DNA of 64,000 nucleotides from NCBI RefSeq assembly GCF_001420915.1, contig NZ_CP013021.1, positions 4,002,501 through 4,066,500 on the forward strand, in the 5' to 3' direction. The DNA comes from Agarivorans gilvus (GTDB lineage Bacteria > Pseudomonadota > Gammaproteobacteria > Enterobacterales > Celerinatantimonadaceae). The notes below the pieces were generated by a model. The model searched no databases and was not told where the DNA came from. It worked only from the letters and a program-made list of their open reading frames with translations. The translations under genes were made by a program, and so were the position numbers. The first letter of the stretch is position 1. Every line of letters starts with the position of its first letter. Below, one piece after another: positions 1-7,865 of the stretch.

Positions 1-586
1 TTACTTCTAGGCGATAGCCCACACCCGCGTTGGGGAGGATTTGTTCGGCTTTAAACTAACTTAATTCAGGCGCTATTGCGGCAGCGCCCAACCAAAATAG
101 CATGCCGTGACGTTTGGGCAGATCCCAACGGTATTCCACCTGGCTAAGCAGGCTATGTATGTCGCTAAAGCGGCCTTAATATTGTCAAGCCAGCACACTG
201 TTACGTGGGCCAAGGGGCTGATAGTGACGATAATTAACACTAAGCGTTTGAAAATGGGTATTGCTGCCGTAAAAAGGGCGAAACAAATCAGTATCTATTT
301 GTACTAGTTGTCCGCTATAGGGGCTAAGGGTGTCCTGCGGATCAACCTAGTATAAACCTATCGCCGATATGCCCAAACCCAAGGACATTTCTGGATTATA
401 AAAAGGCCCCGGCAATATACTGAAGTCGATGCTTTTACTGCTGTCGTAACCGCCGTCGGCACCCAGTTTGTCGAGTAGCTTATCTAACCAAGAGGCTTCG
501 CCTGTTTCACTGGCTGCTGGGGTATTCGCGTAACTCAGCGCTGCACTTAGCATTAAACTGAGTGCTAAGCCGATGATTTTCTTCAT
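1..586 (-). pseudogene. BamA/TamA-like outer-membrane beta-barrel protein, decayed, 5' part and fragments
   Basis: The minus-strand frame starting at 586 has a signal peptide (about residues 1-20) and then ILPGPFYNPEMSLGLGISA, the usual start of surface-antigen (D15/BamA-like) barrels. The same frame continues to the window edge with further family segments (VEYRWDLPKRHGMLFWLG near 90-140, LPNAGVGYRLEV at the edge). It is interrupted by TAG at 347-349, TGA at 185-187, TAA at 176-178 and TAG at 56-58. The distance between recognisable segments is much shorter than in intact ~370-residue relatives, so internal deletions are likely. No frameshift is needed to follow the homology. The gene continues beyond position 1. 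It probably makes no functional barrel. Confidence 0.75.
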
Positions 587-801
587 AGATATTCCGTTCC
601 TTGGCTATAGGCTAGTTTAGTTTATTCACAGCAATACTAAAAAGGCTTTTAGATTCAACACTTAAAATCAAACGCGCGATTCTAGGGAAGCTCAACATAA
701 AGGCAAGTAATTACTGCTATTTTTTGTATTTGGTTTTTCTGATACTCGCGATTATGATGAAACCCACGGGATTGATGTTGCGCGCTAAAGGAGGAAATGC
801 G

Positions 802-1698
802 ATGAAGCCGTTAGAACCATTGCTTTTTCAGCAAGCGCACGTCTTTGAACGTTTGAATCAAGCGCGCGCCACTCTCGATGGCTTGGTCAGTTTGAGCTCT
901 GAACTGGGTTTTGCCCGTTGGTCTAACAAGGATGATCGCACCGCTTATCAACGCCCTGAGCATCATACTTTAAGTGTTTATCTCTCTGGGGGCTATCAAA
1001 CTAAACGCCAACTTGGCAGCCAGCTAATCGACGGCGGCGCGCCCGGTAAAATCTGTTTAATGCCGGCGGGACATGAATCGCAATGGCAAGTAGATGGTGA
1101 GCTAGCCTTTGTCCATTTGTATTTTTCCGAGCAGAGCCTGCGTGATGAAATAGAGCGGGTATGGGACAAAGACGCCCGTGACTTAAGCTTACAAGAACTC
1201 ACTTTTGCCGACGACCCCGCCATTAGCAGCCTAGTACAGCAGTGGCTGCTAAGCTTGAATTGGTCGGATAAGGCTGACTTTTTAGCTCTACAGCAGGTGG
1301 GGCAGTTACTGCTTAACCACATTGCCAAGCAGTATAGCTCTCGCCCGCTAGCGCCCTTGGAACTAAAAAGCGGCTTAGCGCCGTTTCAACTGCAGCGCTG
1401 TAAGGACTATATAGAAGCACATTTGGCACAGAACATTAGCTTGCAAGATTTGGCGGCGCTGGTGGGTTTAAGCGAATATCACTTTGCCCGCATGTTTAAG
1501 CATAGCTGTGGGCTTAGCCCGCACCGTTATGTGAGTGAGCGGCGGGTGGCATTGGCTAAGCGTTTATTGCAACTGGCCGATTTAAGCTTGTCTGAGATAG
1601 CCTATCAGTCGGGCTTTTCTTCGCAGGCACATTTCAGTGCCCGCTTTAAACAACTCACCGGCTATAGCCCCAAAGCCTACCGTGAGGCCTTGGCTTAG
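802..1698 (+). CDS. AraC family transcriptional regulator
   Basis: A 298-residue protein with an N-terminal cupin-like sensing region and two C-terminal helix-turn-helix units of the AraC family (about residues 195-298, including the segments LVGLSEYHFARMFKHS and AYQSGFSSQAHFSARFK). The ATG at 802 was chosen because AAAGGAGG lies 7 bases upstream; the frame stays open further upstream but has no better site. It ends 2 bases before the convergent heme ABC ATPase gene. The ligand and targets are not visible. Its position at the end of the heme locus makes a link to iron possible but unproven. Confidence 0.85.
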   Translation: MKPLEPLLFQQAHVFERLNQARATLDGLVSLSSELGFARWSNKDDRTAYQRPEHHTLSVYLSGGYQTKRQLGSQLIDGGAPGKICLMPAGHESQWQVDGELAFVHLYFSEQSLRDEIERVWDKDARDLSLQELTFADDPAISSLVQQWLLSLNWSDKADFLALQQVGQLLLNHIAKQYSSRPLAPLELKSGLAPFQLQRCKDYIEAHLAQNISLQDLAALVGLSEYHFARMFKHSCGLSPHRYVSERRVALAKRLLQLADLSLSEIAYQSGFSSQAHFSARFKQLTGYSPKAYREALA

Positions 1699-1700
1699 CT

Positions 1701-2483
1701 TTAAATGATTACTGGGAAGGCTTGCTGCGGATGGCGTAGGATCTCGGCCTGATAATTAAATACCTGAGCAATGTTGCTCTGAGTGAGCACTTGCTCGGGG
1801 CTTCCATCGTGGCAAATCTGACCTTCTTTTAGCAACAAAATTCGCTGGCAGTAACGTGAGGCAAGGTTAAGATCGTGCACCACACTCACCACCGTTGCGC
1901 CTTGTTGGCTAAGCTTGGAGGCATGCTCCATTACCGCTTGCTGATGATTTAAATCCAGCGCGCTGGTGGGCTCATCTAATAACAAAATTTGTTGCTCAAG
2001 CTGGCTATTGGCCAATTGCGCAGTGACGCGAGCATAGTGAACCCGTTGTTTTTCACCGCCGGACAACTGCGGGTAGGGCGTGTCGCGGTAGTGCCATATG
2101 TCCATTAATTGCAGCTGCTGTTTAATCAGCTGTTGCTGGTCACGGTAGCTTAGCTGGCTATTAATTAAACCCAAGCCCACCACTTCGCTAACGCGAAAAG
2201 CAAAACTTAACTCTGAGCTTTGTGGTAATACCGCTAAATGTCGGCTTAGCTCGGCTTTATTCCATTGCTGACGGGGTTTTCCCAGAATGGTGATTTCACC
2301 TTGCTGTTGCTGTCGATCGCCACAAATCAGTTTCAGTAGCGAGCTTTTGCCGGCACCATTAGCCCCCAGTAGGGCGGTGTGCTGGCCAGAATAAAAGGAT
2401 AAATTGAGCTGCTTAAACAGCTGGTTTTGCGCCAGTGAAAAGTCTAGCTGGCTCAGTCGAATGCTGGTGATGGGAGATGACAT
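1701..2483 (-). CDS. hmuV: Hemin ABC transporter, ATP-binding protein
   Basis: ATPase of the heme importer, acting at the cytoplasmic face of the inner membrane with HmuU. The Walker A motif GANGAGKSS is near residue 40, the signature LSGGEKQR near 145, and Walker B LLLDEPTSALD follows. A length of about 260 residues is normal for HmuV/FecE-type ATPases. I place the start at the ATG at 2483, which has AGGA five bases upstream; a TTG at 2498 would overlap hmuU but has no such site. It is the last gene of the tonB-exbB-exbD-hmuT-hmuU-hmuV string and is expected to be Fur-repressed through the box at 6537. Confidence 0.93.
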   Translation of the reverse strand: MSSPITSIRLSQLDFSLAQNQLFKQLNLSFYSGQHTALLGANGAGKSSLLKLICGDRQQQQGEITILGKPRQQWNKAELSRHLAVLPQSSELSFAFRVSEVVGLGLINSQLSYRDQQQLIKQQLQLMDIWHYRDTPYPQLSGGEKQRVHYARVTAQLANSQLEQQILLLDEPTSALDLNHQQAVMEHASKLSQQGATVVSVVHDLNLASRYCQRILLLKEGQICHDGSPEQVLTQSNIAQVFNYQAEILRHPQQAFPVII

Positions 2484-2490
2484 AGCGTTC

Positions 2491-3555
2491 CTAGACAATA
2501 CGTTGGCGCTGTTGCAGCAATAAGAAAATAAAGAAAGGCGCGCCGACTAGGGCGGTAACAATGCCCACTGGTAACTCTGCTGGGCTAATAATAATCCGCG
2601 ACACTAAGTCGGCTAGCAGCAACAAGGCGGCGCCTAATAAGGCGCTGTAAGGAATTAAACGCTGATGATTCGGCCCTAAAGACATACGAATAAGGTGGGG
2701 AACCACCAAGCCAACAAAGCCAATGAGCCCCGACACCGATACCGCAATGCCCACCCCAAGGGCGGTAAAAAATATTAGCTGGCGCTTAAGGCGCTGTACA
2801 TCTATGCCTAAGTGTCCGGCTTCGGCTTCGCCCAATAATAAGGCGTTAAGCGCTTGAGCCTTGGCCATGAATACCACTATTAAAATGGCCAGTGTAGCGA
2901 AGGATAGAACAATATTAGCCCAACTGGCTCCGGCTAAAGAGCCCATTTGCCACAGGCTTAAATCACGGAGCATTTGCTCGTCGGCCAAGTAGGTCAGCAA
3001 ACTCACACCCGCACCCGACAAAGCGCCTATCGCAATCCCCGCCAGTAGCATCATCACTACCGAGGTGCCGGTGGCACTGGTGCCTAAGCGATACACCAAA
3101 ATAGTGGTGATAAAACCGCCAGTAAAGGCAAATAGCGGTACCGCCAAGGTATTAATTAGCTCGGGCAGCTGTAAGTTGAGTAAACTGAGCAACACTATGG
3201 CAATGGCGGCACCGGCCGCACTACCACTGGATACACCGATGATCCCCGGATCGGCCAAGGGGTTACGAAACAAGCCCTGCATTACCGCGCCACAAATGGC
3301 TAAAATGGCTCCCACCGCAATACACAATAGGGTGCGTGGTAGGCGAATACCGGTCACCACTAGCTGGTAATGGGCTGGCCCGTCTATCTGTTGAAAGGGT
3401 AGCAAGGCGGCGAGAGCATCCTTGACCGGAATACGCATTGGCCCTTGCATCACCGAGAGCAAAGCCGTGGCCAGCAGCACCAACAAGGCTAGCGGTAGCA
3501 GCCAAGTATTAAATAAGCCCTTGGGATGAGCCGAATGTTGAGAAAATAGAGACAT
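2491..3555 (-). CDS. hmuU: Hemin ABC transporter, permease
   Basis: FecCD-family inner-membrane permease of about 354 residues with roughly ten hydrophobic segments. The family segments PRTLLCIAVGAILAICGAVM and RNPLADPGIIGVSSG are present, as is the ATPase-contact region around LGIDVQRLKRQ and GLIGFVGLVVPHLIR. With HmuV and HmuT it should carry heme from periplasm to cytoplasm. The frame could also begin at a TTG one codon earlier. It lies directly between hmuT and hmuV, with 44 and 7 bases of spacing. Confidence 0.93.
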   Translation of the reverse strand: MSLFSQHSAHPKGLFNTWLLPLALLVLLATALLSVMQGPMRIPVKDALAALLPFQQIDGPAHYQLVVTGIRLPRTLLCIAVGAILAICGAVMQGLFRNPLADPGIIGVSSGSAAGAAIAIVLLSLLNLQLPELINTLAVPLFAFTGGFITTILVYRLGTSATGTSVVMMLLAGIAIGALSGAGVSLLTYLADEQMLRDLSLWQMGSLAGASWANIVLSFATLAILIVVFMAKAQALNALLLGEAEAGHLGIDVQRLKRQLIFFTALGVGIAVSVSGLIGFVGLVVPHLIRMSLGPNHQRLIPYSALLGAALLLLADLVSRIIISPAELPVGIVTALVGAPFFIFLLLQQRQRIV

Positions 3556-3599
3556 CAATAAAACCTAGTTATCAGCGCAGCGATAAAGCTTGCGCAATA

Positions 3600-4451
3600 T
3601 TATTGTAAGCGTTCGCTTAATTGTAGTGCCTGATCTATGCTGGCTAAGCCTAAGCCACCAATTAATGCATGTCCATCAATAGCATAGATAGCTTTGTTTT
3701 TTCCTGCGGGGGTCGCGGCTAAGATAGGAAATTGCTTTAATACTCCATCAATGCCGCCCAACTGATTTATGCTGCGTTGGCTAAATAGTAATAGCTCTGG
3801 TTGCAGGGAAATAATCGCCTCATTAGACAGCGGCTTATAACTGCTGATGTGGGGCTCGGCGAGGTTAACCGCTCCGGCCAAATTAATGATTTTATCGGCG
3901 GTGGTATCTTTACCCGCGCTTACCAGCTTTTTACCGTCGTGACTCATGAAAAACAAGGTGTTCACCGGCTTGGCGCTTTGCGAGCGCAGGGCAAGTTGTT
4001 GCAGCTTTTGTTGCAATTGCGCTTGCAGTTGCTGCGCCTGTTGTGTGTGACCAGTGAGTGAGGCTAATTCATCAATGCGCTGTACCAAGCTGGCTACCGA
4101 TGAGCCGCTATTAAGGGTATGAATGGCCACGCCGGCTTGTTGCAACTGGTTGAGGCTACTAGAAGGCCCCATTTCTTCGCTGCCAATAACAGCATCGGGC
4201 ACTAAGGCTAGCAGGCCTTCGGCACTGAGTCGGCGATGATAACCCACTACTGGCAGGCTTAAGTTGCTGGGTAGCTCGCTGGTGGAATCTACCGCAATCA
4301 ATTGTTGCTGAGCGTTTAAGGCCAGCAAAATCTCGGTGATGTTGGCTCCGGCACTCACAATGCGTTGGTGAGCAGCGTGGCTGCTACTGGTAAAAACTAG
4401 GCTTAGGCCGAGTAGGCTAGCGCACAAAGCAGGGTAAAGGCGTTTAATCAT
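3600..4451 (-). CDS. hmuT: Periplasmic hemin-binding protein
   Basis: A 283-residue class III solute-binding protein with a signal peptide ending near SSSHAA (about residue 27). The heme/siderophore-binding fold begins at RIVSAGANITEILLALN, and VVGYHRRLSAEGLLALVPDAV is typical of HmuT/HutB. It delivers periplasmic heme to HmuU. The start codon overlaps the end of exbD by 8 bases, indicating translational coupling. The family is certain; heme specificity is inferred from the hmuUV, tonB and hutXZ context. Confidence 0.9.
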   Translation of the reverse strand: MIKRLYPALCASLLGLSLVFTSSSHAAHQRIVSAGANITEILLALNAQQQLIAVDSTSELPSNLSLPVVGYHRRLSAEGLLALVPDAVIGSEEMGPSSSLNQLQQAGVAIHTLNSGSSVASLVQRIDELASLTGHTQQAQQLQAQLQQKLQQLALRSQSAKPVNTLFFMSHDGKKLVSAGKDTTADKIINLAGAVNLAEPHISSYKPLSNEAIISLQPELLLFSQRSINQLGGIDGVLKQFPILAATPAGKNKAIYAIDGHALIGGLGLASIDQALQLSERLQ

Positions 4452-4866
4452 GGTTCTTTTCCATTAGTATTTGGGTGGTTTCAATGTTGAGTTGCTGGAG
4501 TAATTCGAGCAGCTTCAGTAACTGCTCTACCGATACCTGTGGCTCGCTGGCTAAGCTGACGCTAGCCGCAGACTGCTGAGTGAGTTGCTGCTTTAAAGCC
4601 GCTGCAAATTCGTCAAACTGTTGATAGCGCTGCTGGGCTATGCCCCAAGTAGGTGATGCCTGAAATAAGCTAATTTGGATAACTGCGGGTTGTTCTGCCA
4701 CCTGCGCCTGTTGGTTACGGGTAGTAGGCAGATCCATATCCATTTGGTAGACCCGACTATTAGCGGTGAGCAGCAGAAACACCAAGACAATGAAAATAAT
4801 GTCTAATAAGGCGGTTAAGTCGGGCACCATGCTAAACCCGCTATTTTGGTCTTCGGCTTTAATCAT
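4444..4866 (-). CDS. exbD: Biopolymer transport protein ExbD
   Basis: A 140-residue ExbD/TolR family protein. It has a short cytoplasmic N-terminus, one transmembrane helix (about residues 17-38, LTALLDIIFIVLVFLLLTAN) with the conserved Asp of the proton path, and a periplasmic domain. It is part of the ExbB-ExbD motor that energises TonB. It overlaps exbB by 4 bases and hmuT by 8, so it belongs to one operon dedicated to heme uptake. The periplasmic part is Gln-rich. Confidence 0.92.
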   Translation of the reverse strand: MIKAEDQNSGFSMVPDLTALLDIIFIVLVFLLLTANSRVYQMDMDLPTTRNQQAQVAEQPAVIQISLFQASPTWGIAQQRYQQFDEFAAALKQQLTQQSAASVSLASEPQVSVEQLLKLLELLQQLNIETTQILMEKNHD

Positions 4867-5594
4867 GCGGCGTTAGGCTCAAGCTTGCTGGGGTTTTGCG
4901 GCTGAAAACCTGCCAAAGTTTTAGCGTCGTCGGCTAGGGTATCAACCCCTTCTATCATTAAGTTGGCTTGATTAATGGTAGTTTCTAGCTCATGAATAAT
5001 GCGGTCTTTCCATAGGCTTAAGCCGTGGGCAAAGGCCAAGGCCGGCACGGTAAGTAGCAAACCGGCTGCGGTGGTGTACATGGCCGTACCCAAACCTTGA
5101 GACAACATCGCCGGGTTTACCGCTTGTTCACTCAGCGCTAGCGCATCAAACATTTCGATTAAACCCAGTACCGTACCCAGTAAGCCCAATAACGGGCTAA
5201 TTAAGGCCAGAATGTGTAAGGCTTTTAAACCTCTGGCCAGTTTGTGTTGCTGCTGGCGTAGCCACACTGCGGCGATTTCTTCGCGCAGAGGCTTAGTTTG
5301 ATTTTTATGTACCAGCAATAAGCAAATGGCTTTGCGCGATAAACTGCGCGAGCGCGAGAAACAGTTGTTCTGCTTGCTGCAAGTGCCTTGCTGAGAGAGT
5401 AAGTGGGTGGCGAGCTTCAACCAATTACGTTGGTGGTTACTAATATGTACATAAGCGAGGCTTAATACCCGTTCAATAATAATGGCGCAGGCCAATACCG
5501 AGCAGGCGATAAGCGGCCAGCGCAGGTCGCCGAGTTGTTCTGCGGTAATGATGTCACTTAAGCCACCAAGTTGTTCTGAAGACAGTAGTTGCAT
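4863..5594 (-). CDS. exbB: Biopolymer transport protein ExbB
   Basis: A 243-residue MotA/TolQ/ExbB proton channel protein. It has three hydrophobic helices (about 27-45, 128-150 and 170-195) and the family segment ISPLLGLLGTVLGLIEMFDAL, followed by GLGTAMYTTAAGLLLTVPAL. It forms the inner-membrane motor with ExbD and TonB. The stretch between helices 1 and 2 has two Cys in GTCSKQNNC, which is unusual. It starts 4 bases after tonB ends. Confidence 0.92.
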   Translation of the reverse strand: MQLLSSEQLGGLSDIITAEQLGDLRWPLIACSVLACAIIIERVLSLAYVHISNHQRNWLKLATHLLSQQGTCSKQNNCFSRSRSLSRKAICLLLVHKNQTKPLREEIAAVWLRQQQHKLARGLKALHILALISPLLGLLGTVLGLIEMFDALALSEQAVNPAMLSQGLGTAMYTTAAGLLLTVPALAFAHGLSLWKDRIIHELETTINQANLMIEGVDTLADDAKTLAGFQPQNPSKLEPNAA

Positions 5595-5598
5595 GGGA

Positions 5599-6462
5599 TT
5601 AACTCAATTTAAATCGAATGGGAATAACGGCGCGGGAAGCCTGAGCTTGGCCGTCGACGATAAGGGCTTTAAATTTCCACTGTTGCACCGCTTTAAGGGC
5701 TGCTTTATCCAAGCTTTTTATGCCTGAGCTATCAGTGATTTCGCGTTTGGTTTGGCGGCCGTGGCGATCTAGCCATACTTCAACCATTACAGTGCCCTCT
5801 AAACCGCGCTTTCTCGCTACACGCGGGTAAACCGGTGCGCTGGGTGGCTGGGCAAAGCGGGGCTGGCTATTTAAGCGCGGCAGTTGCGACAGTCCTTGCT
5901 GGTGTTGCGGCTGCGAATTGACTTGGCTACTGGCTAGTGGCTCAGCTTCTGGCTGTTGCTTGGCATCAACAGCGGGCTTAACGGGCTGAGGCGGCGTCTC
6001 TTTAACTTGCTGCGGTGGCGTCGGTTTGGTTTGTTTAGTGGTTGTAGATAAAGACTTATTAGGCTGTGGTTCATCCTTAACTTCCTTTATGGGCAGCGCT
6101 TTACTGTTGTTTGTTGGCGGTTGTTTTGCCGCTATTTTTGGTTTGGTTTGCGGTTTGGCTTTGGGTTTAACTGGCTTGGACTGAGTATTCTTTGATTGGC
6201 TTTTGGCGGCAGTCGCCTCTGGCTGCTGCGCTGGCGTTACGGTGTTGGCCACAGGCTGTTTTTCTGCAAGGGGCTTAGTTTGCTTGGGGCTAAGCGGCTC
6301 AGTTTTGCTAACGACGTTTGTGTTGATTGCCACCACATTTAAGCTAGGCGCAGCCGTTTGCCCACCGTTAGTGAGTGTCATTTCTTTAGCCTTAGATGGC
6401 GCATTGAGTAAGTAGCCATGAATCGCCACAGATAGCAGTACGGCCAAACTAAGCTTCCTCAT
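5599..6462 (-). CDS. tonB: TonB energy-transducing protein
   Basis: A 287-residue TonB. It has an N-terminal membrane anchor (about residues 3-17), a long Pro/Lys/Gln-rich spacer (about 55-190) spanning the periplasm, and a C-terminal TonB domain from SAPVYPRVARKRGLEGTV to the end. It couples the proton motive force to outer-membrane receptors. It is the first gene of the minus-strand heme operon and starts 75 bases from a Fur box. No TonB-dependent receptor gene lies in the window. Confidence 0.92.
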   Translation of the reverse strand: MRKLSLAVLLSVAIHGYLLNAPSKAKEMTLTNGGQTAAPSLNVVAINTNVVSKTEPLSPKQTKPLAEKQPVANTVTPAQQPEATAAKSQSKNTQSKPVKPKAKPQTKPKIAAKQPPTNNSKALPIKEVKDEPQPNKSLSTTTKQTKPTPPQQVKETPPQPVKPAVDAKQQPEAEPLASSQVNSQPQHQQGLSQLPRLNSQPRFAQPPSAPVYPRVARKRGLEGTVMVEVWLDRHGRQTKREITDSSGIKSLDKAALKAVQQWKFKALIVDGQAQASRAVIPIRFKLS

Positions 6463-6515
6463 GTGTCACTTTTCCCTTTGCTTTCATGACCGATAACAGC
6501 ATCTAGAATACGGTG

Positions 6516-6545
6516 TTTATACCTATAAGTAAATACAAATGATAA
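6516..6545 (-). promoter_or_regulatory. Candidate sigma70 promoter of tonB-exbBD-hmuTUV
   Basis: On the minus strand TTATCA (6540-6545) and TATAAA (6516-6521) are separated by 18 bases. The -35 element lies inside the Fur box, so bound Fur would block polymerase. Found by inspection only. Confidence 0.45.
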
Positions 6546-6557
6546 TGATTTGCATTT
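6537..6557. promoter_or_regulatory. Fur box between tonB and hutX
   Basis: AAATGATAATGATTTGCATTT is an imperfect palindrome close to the classical 19-bp Fur consensus built from GATAAT repeats. It sits between the divergent tonB and hutX starts and overlaps candidate promoters for both, so iron-replete Fur should repress both arms. Confidence 0.85.
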
Positions 6558-6578
6558 GATTTATTGCTGGGGTAAGCT
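6550..6578 (+). promoter_or_regulatory. Candidate promoter of hutXZ
   Basis: TTGCAT (6550-6555) and TAAGCT (6573-6578) are spaced by 17 bases, and the -35 lies within the Fur box. The -10 is weak. Confidence 0.35.
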
Positions 6579-6644
6579 GACTCTAAGTTTGATGGAACAG
6601 GCCGTTGCGCAGTAACGGTAAGTTAGTTTAAGTAGGAGAATGTG

Positions 6645-7160
6645 ATGGCTTTAACCATCGCCGAGCTGGTTGAGCAGCACAGTGAATTAAGTGTGTCTCA
6701 GCTAGCAGAAAAAGCTCAGTGTAGCGAAGCGGAAGTGGTGGCGCATTTGCCATCGCACTGGGCATGTTGGTTGCCTAAAGAGCAACTGCAATGGCTAATG
6801 TACGATTTGCCCAGTTGGGGGCCTATGACCACCATTATTCAAGTGGCTGGTTCGATATTTGAGATTAAAGATCATTTCCCCAATGGCAAACCGGGCCATG
6901 GTTATTACAATTTAATGGATAAGCAAAGCCACTTGCACGGCCATTTAAAGCTAGAAAACATCGCCAATATAGCCTTGGTGAGTAAGCCTTTGCGGGGTAC
7001 TGAAAGCTACTGTTTTCAGTTTTTCGACGAGCAAGGCGCCACCATATTTAAGATTTATCTAGGACGAGATCGCAAGCGGGTATTACTCCCCGAGCAAGTA
7101 GCACGCTTCGAACTATTGAAACAAAACATGGCACTCACGGAATTAGAGAACGAACTGTAA
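6645..7160 (+). CDS. hutX: Heme utilisation cytosolic carrier protein HutX
   Basis: A 171-residue HutX/HuvX family protein. In Vibrio cholerae HutX binds heme in the cytosol and passes it to HutZ. Recognisable segments are LPSHWACWLPKEQ (around 37), GSIFEIKDHFPNGKPGHGYYN (around 70), HLHGHLKLENI and FKIYLGRDRKR. The ATG at 6645 has AGGAG six bases upstream; the GTG at 6642 is too close to that site. The stop overlaps the hutZ start by one base. The usual third partner hutW is missing here. Confidence 0.92.
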   Translation: MALTIAELVEQHSELSVSQLAEKAQCSEAEVVAHLPSHWACWLPKEQLQWLMYDLPSWGPMTTIIQVAGSIFEIKDHFPNGKPGHGYYNLMDKQSHLHGHLKLENIANIALVSKPLRGTESYCFQFFDEQGATIFKIYLGRDRKRVLLPEQVARFELLKQNMALTELENEL

Positions 7161-7672
7161 TGATAGATAAGAAAGAACGCTTGGCGTCGCGCCTTGGCCC
7201 TGAAATAGCCGAGTTTGTTGCCAGCCAACAAAGCTTGTTGCTGGCCTCTTTAGGCGAAGATGATTTTCCGCATAGTTCTTATGCGCCGTTTATTTGCCAT
7301 GAAGGGAACTTTTACATCCTAATTAGTGATATTTCCAAACACGCTAATTACCTACGTAAGCACGAAAAAGCCGCGATTATGCTGATTGCCGACGAAGTAG
7401 ATACCAAGCAAATCTATGCACGTAAGCGTTTGAGTTACGACGTCATCGCCAAACAGGTAGATGCTGAACCGCGCGAAACGGTGCTGGATTTATTGCAACA
7501 ACGCCATGGTGAGATAGTGGGCAATTTACGCCAACTCAGCGATTTTCAATTATTCTCGCTACAACCCTTAAAGGGGCGTTATGTGAAAGGATTTGGTCAG
7601 GCCTTTGATATTAAAGGACTTGACGATGTCGATTTTGTGCACTTGAAGGAAGGGCATAAAAAGCGAGCTTAA
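7160..7672 (+). CDS. hutZ: Heme-degrading protein HutZ (HugZ/pyridoxamine oxidase-like fold)
   Basis: A 170-residue HugZ-family protein with a split-barrel flavin-binding-like fold that binds and breaks down heme in the cytosol to release iron. LLLASLGEDDFPHSSYAPF and LSDFQLFSL are typical. The Asp near 128 and the His near 166 (in HLKEGHKK) fall four residues before the Asp132 and His170 known to be important in V. cholerae HutZ. It is translationally coupled to hutX (TAATG overlap) and controlled by the same Fur box. Confidence 0.93.
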   Translation: MIDKKERLASRLGPEIAEFVASQQSLLLASLGEDDFPHSSYAPFICHEGNFYILISDISKHANYLRKHEKAAIMLIADEVDTKQIYARKRLSYDVIAKQVDAEPRETVLDLLQQRHGEIVGNLRQLSDFQLFSLQPLKGRYVKGFGQAFDIKGLDDVDFVHLKEGHKKRA

Positions 7673-7695
7673 GGGCTCGTGGGTTAACACCCGTT

Positions 7696-7796
7696 GGGGC
7701 TTAGCTGCCCATGTACGTAAGTACTCTCTCCACACTCAGCGAAAGCTGGAACCTTAAGTCTTTTTAGACCACGGCTGCATCGAATTTTTGGTGCAG
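7696..7796. repeat. ~105-bp repeat, left copy (flanks IS element)
   Basis: Begins GGGGCTTAGCTG and ends GGTGCAG, containing GTACGTAAGT, CACACTCAGCGAAAGCTG and TAAGTCTTTTTAGACC, and a closing hairpin in which GGCTGCA can pair with TGCAGCC. A second copy lies at 9149-9259 in the same orientation. This copy starts 23 bases after hutZ. It has no coding capacity that I can see. Confidence 0.85.
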
Positions 7797-7806
7797 CCTT
7801 AATTAG

Positions 7807-7818
7807 ATGGTCCGCCTC
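7807..7818 (+). repeat. Left sub-terminal inverted repeat of IS1111-type element
   Basis: ATGGTCCGCCTC, the exact reverse complement of 9096-9107. Confidence 0.85.
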
Positions 7819-7865
7819 ACCTCTAAGCTAGTCTTAGAGTTTGGCAAACAAAGAGGCGAACCATC

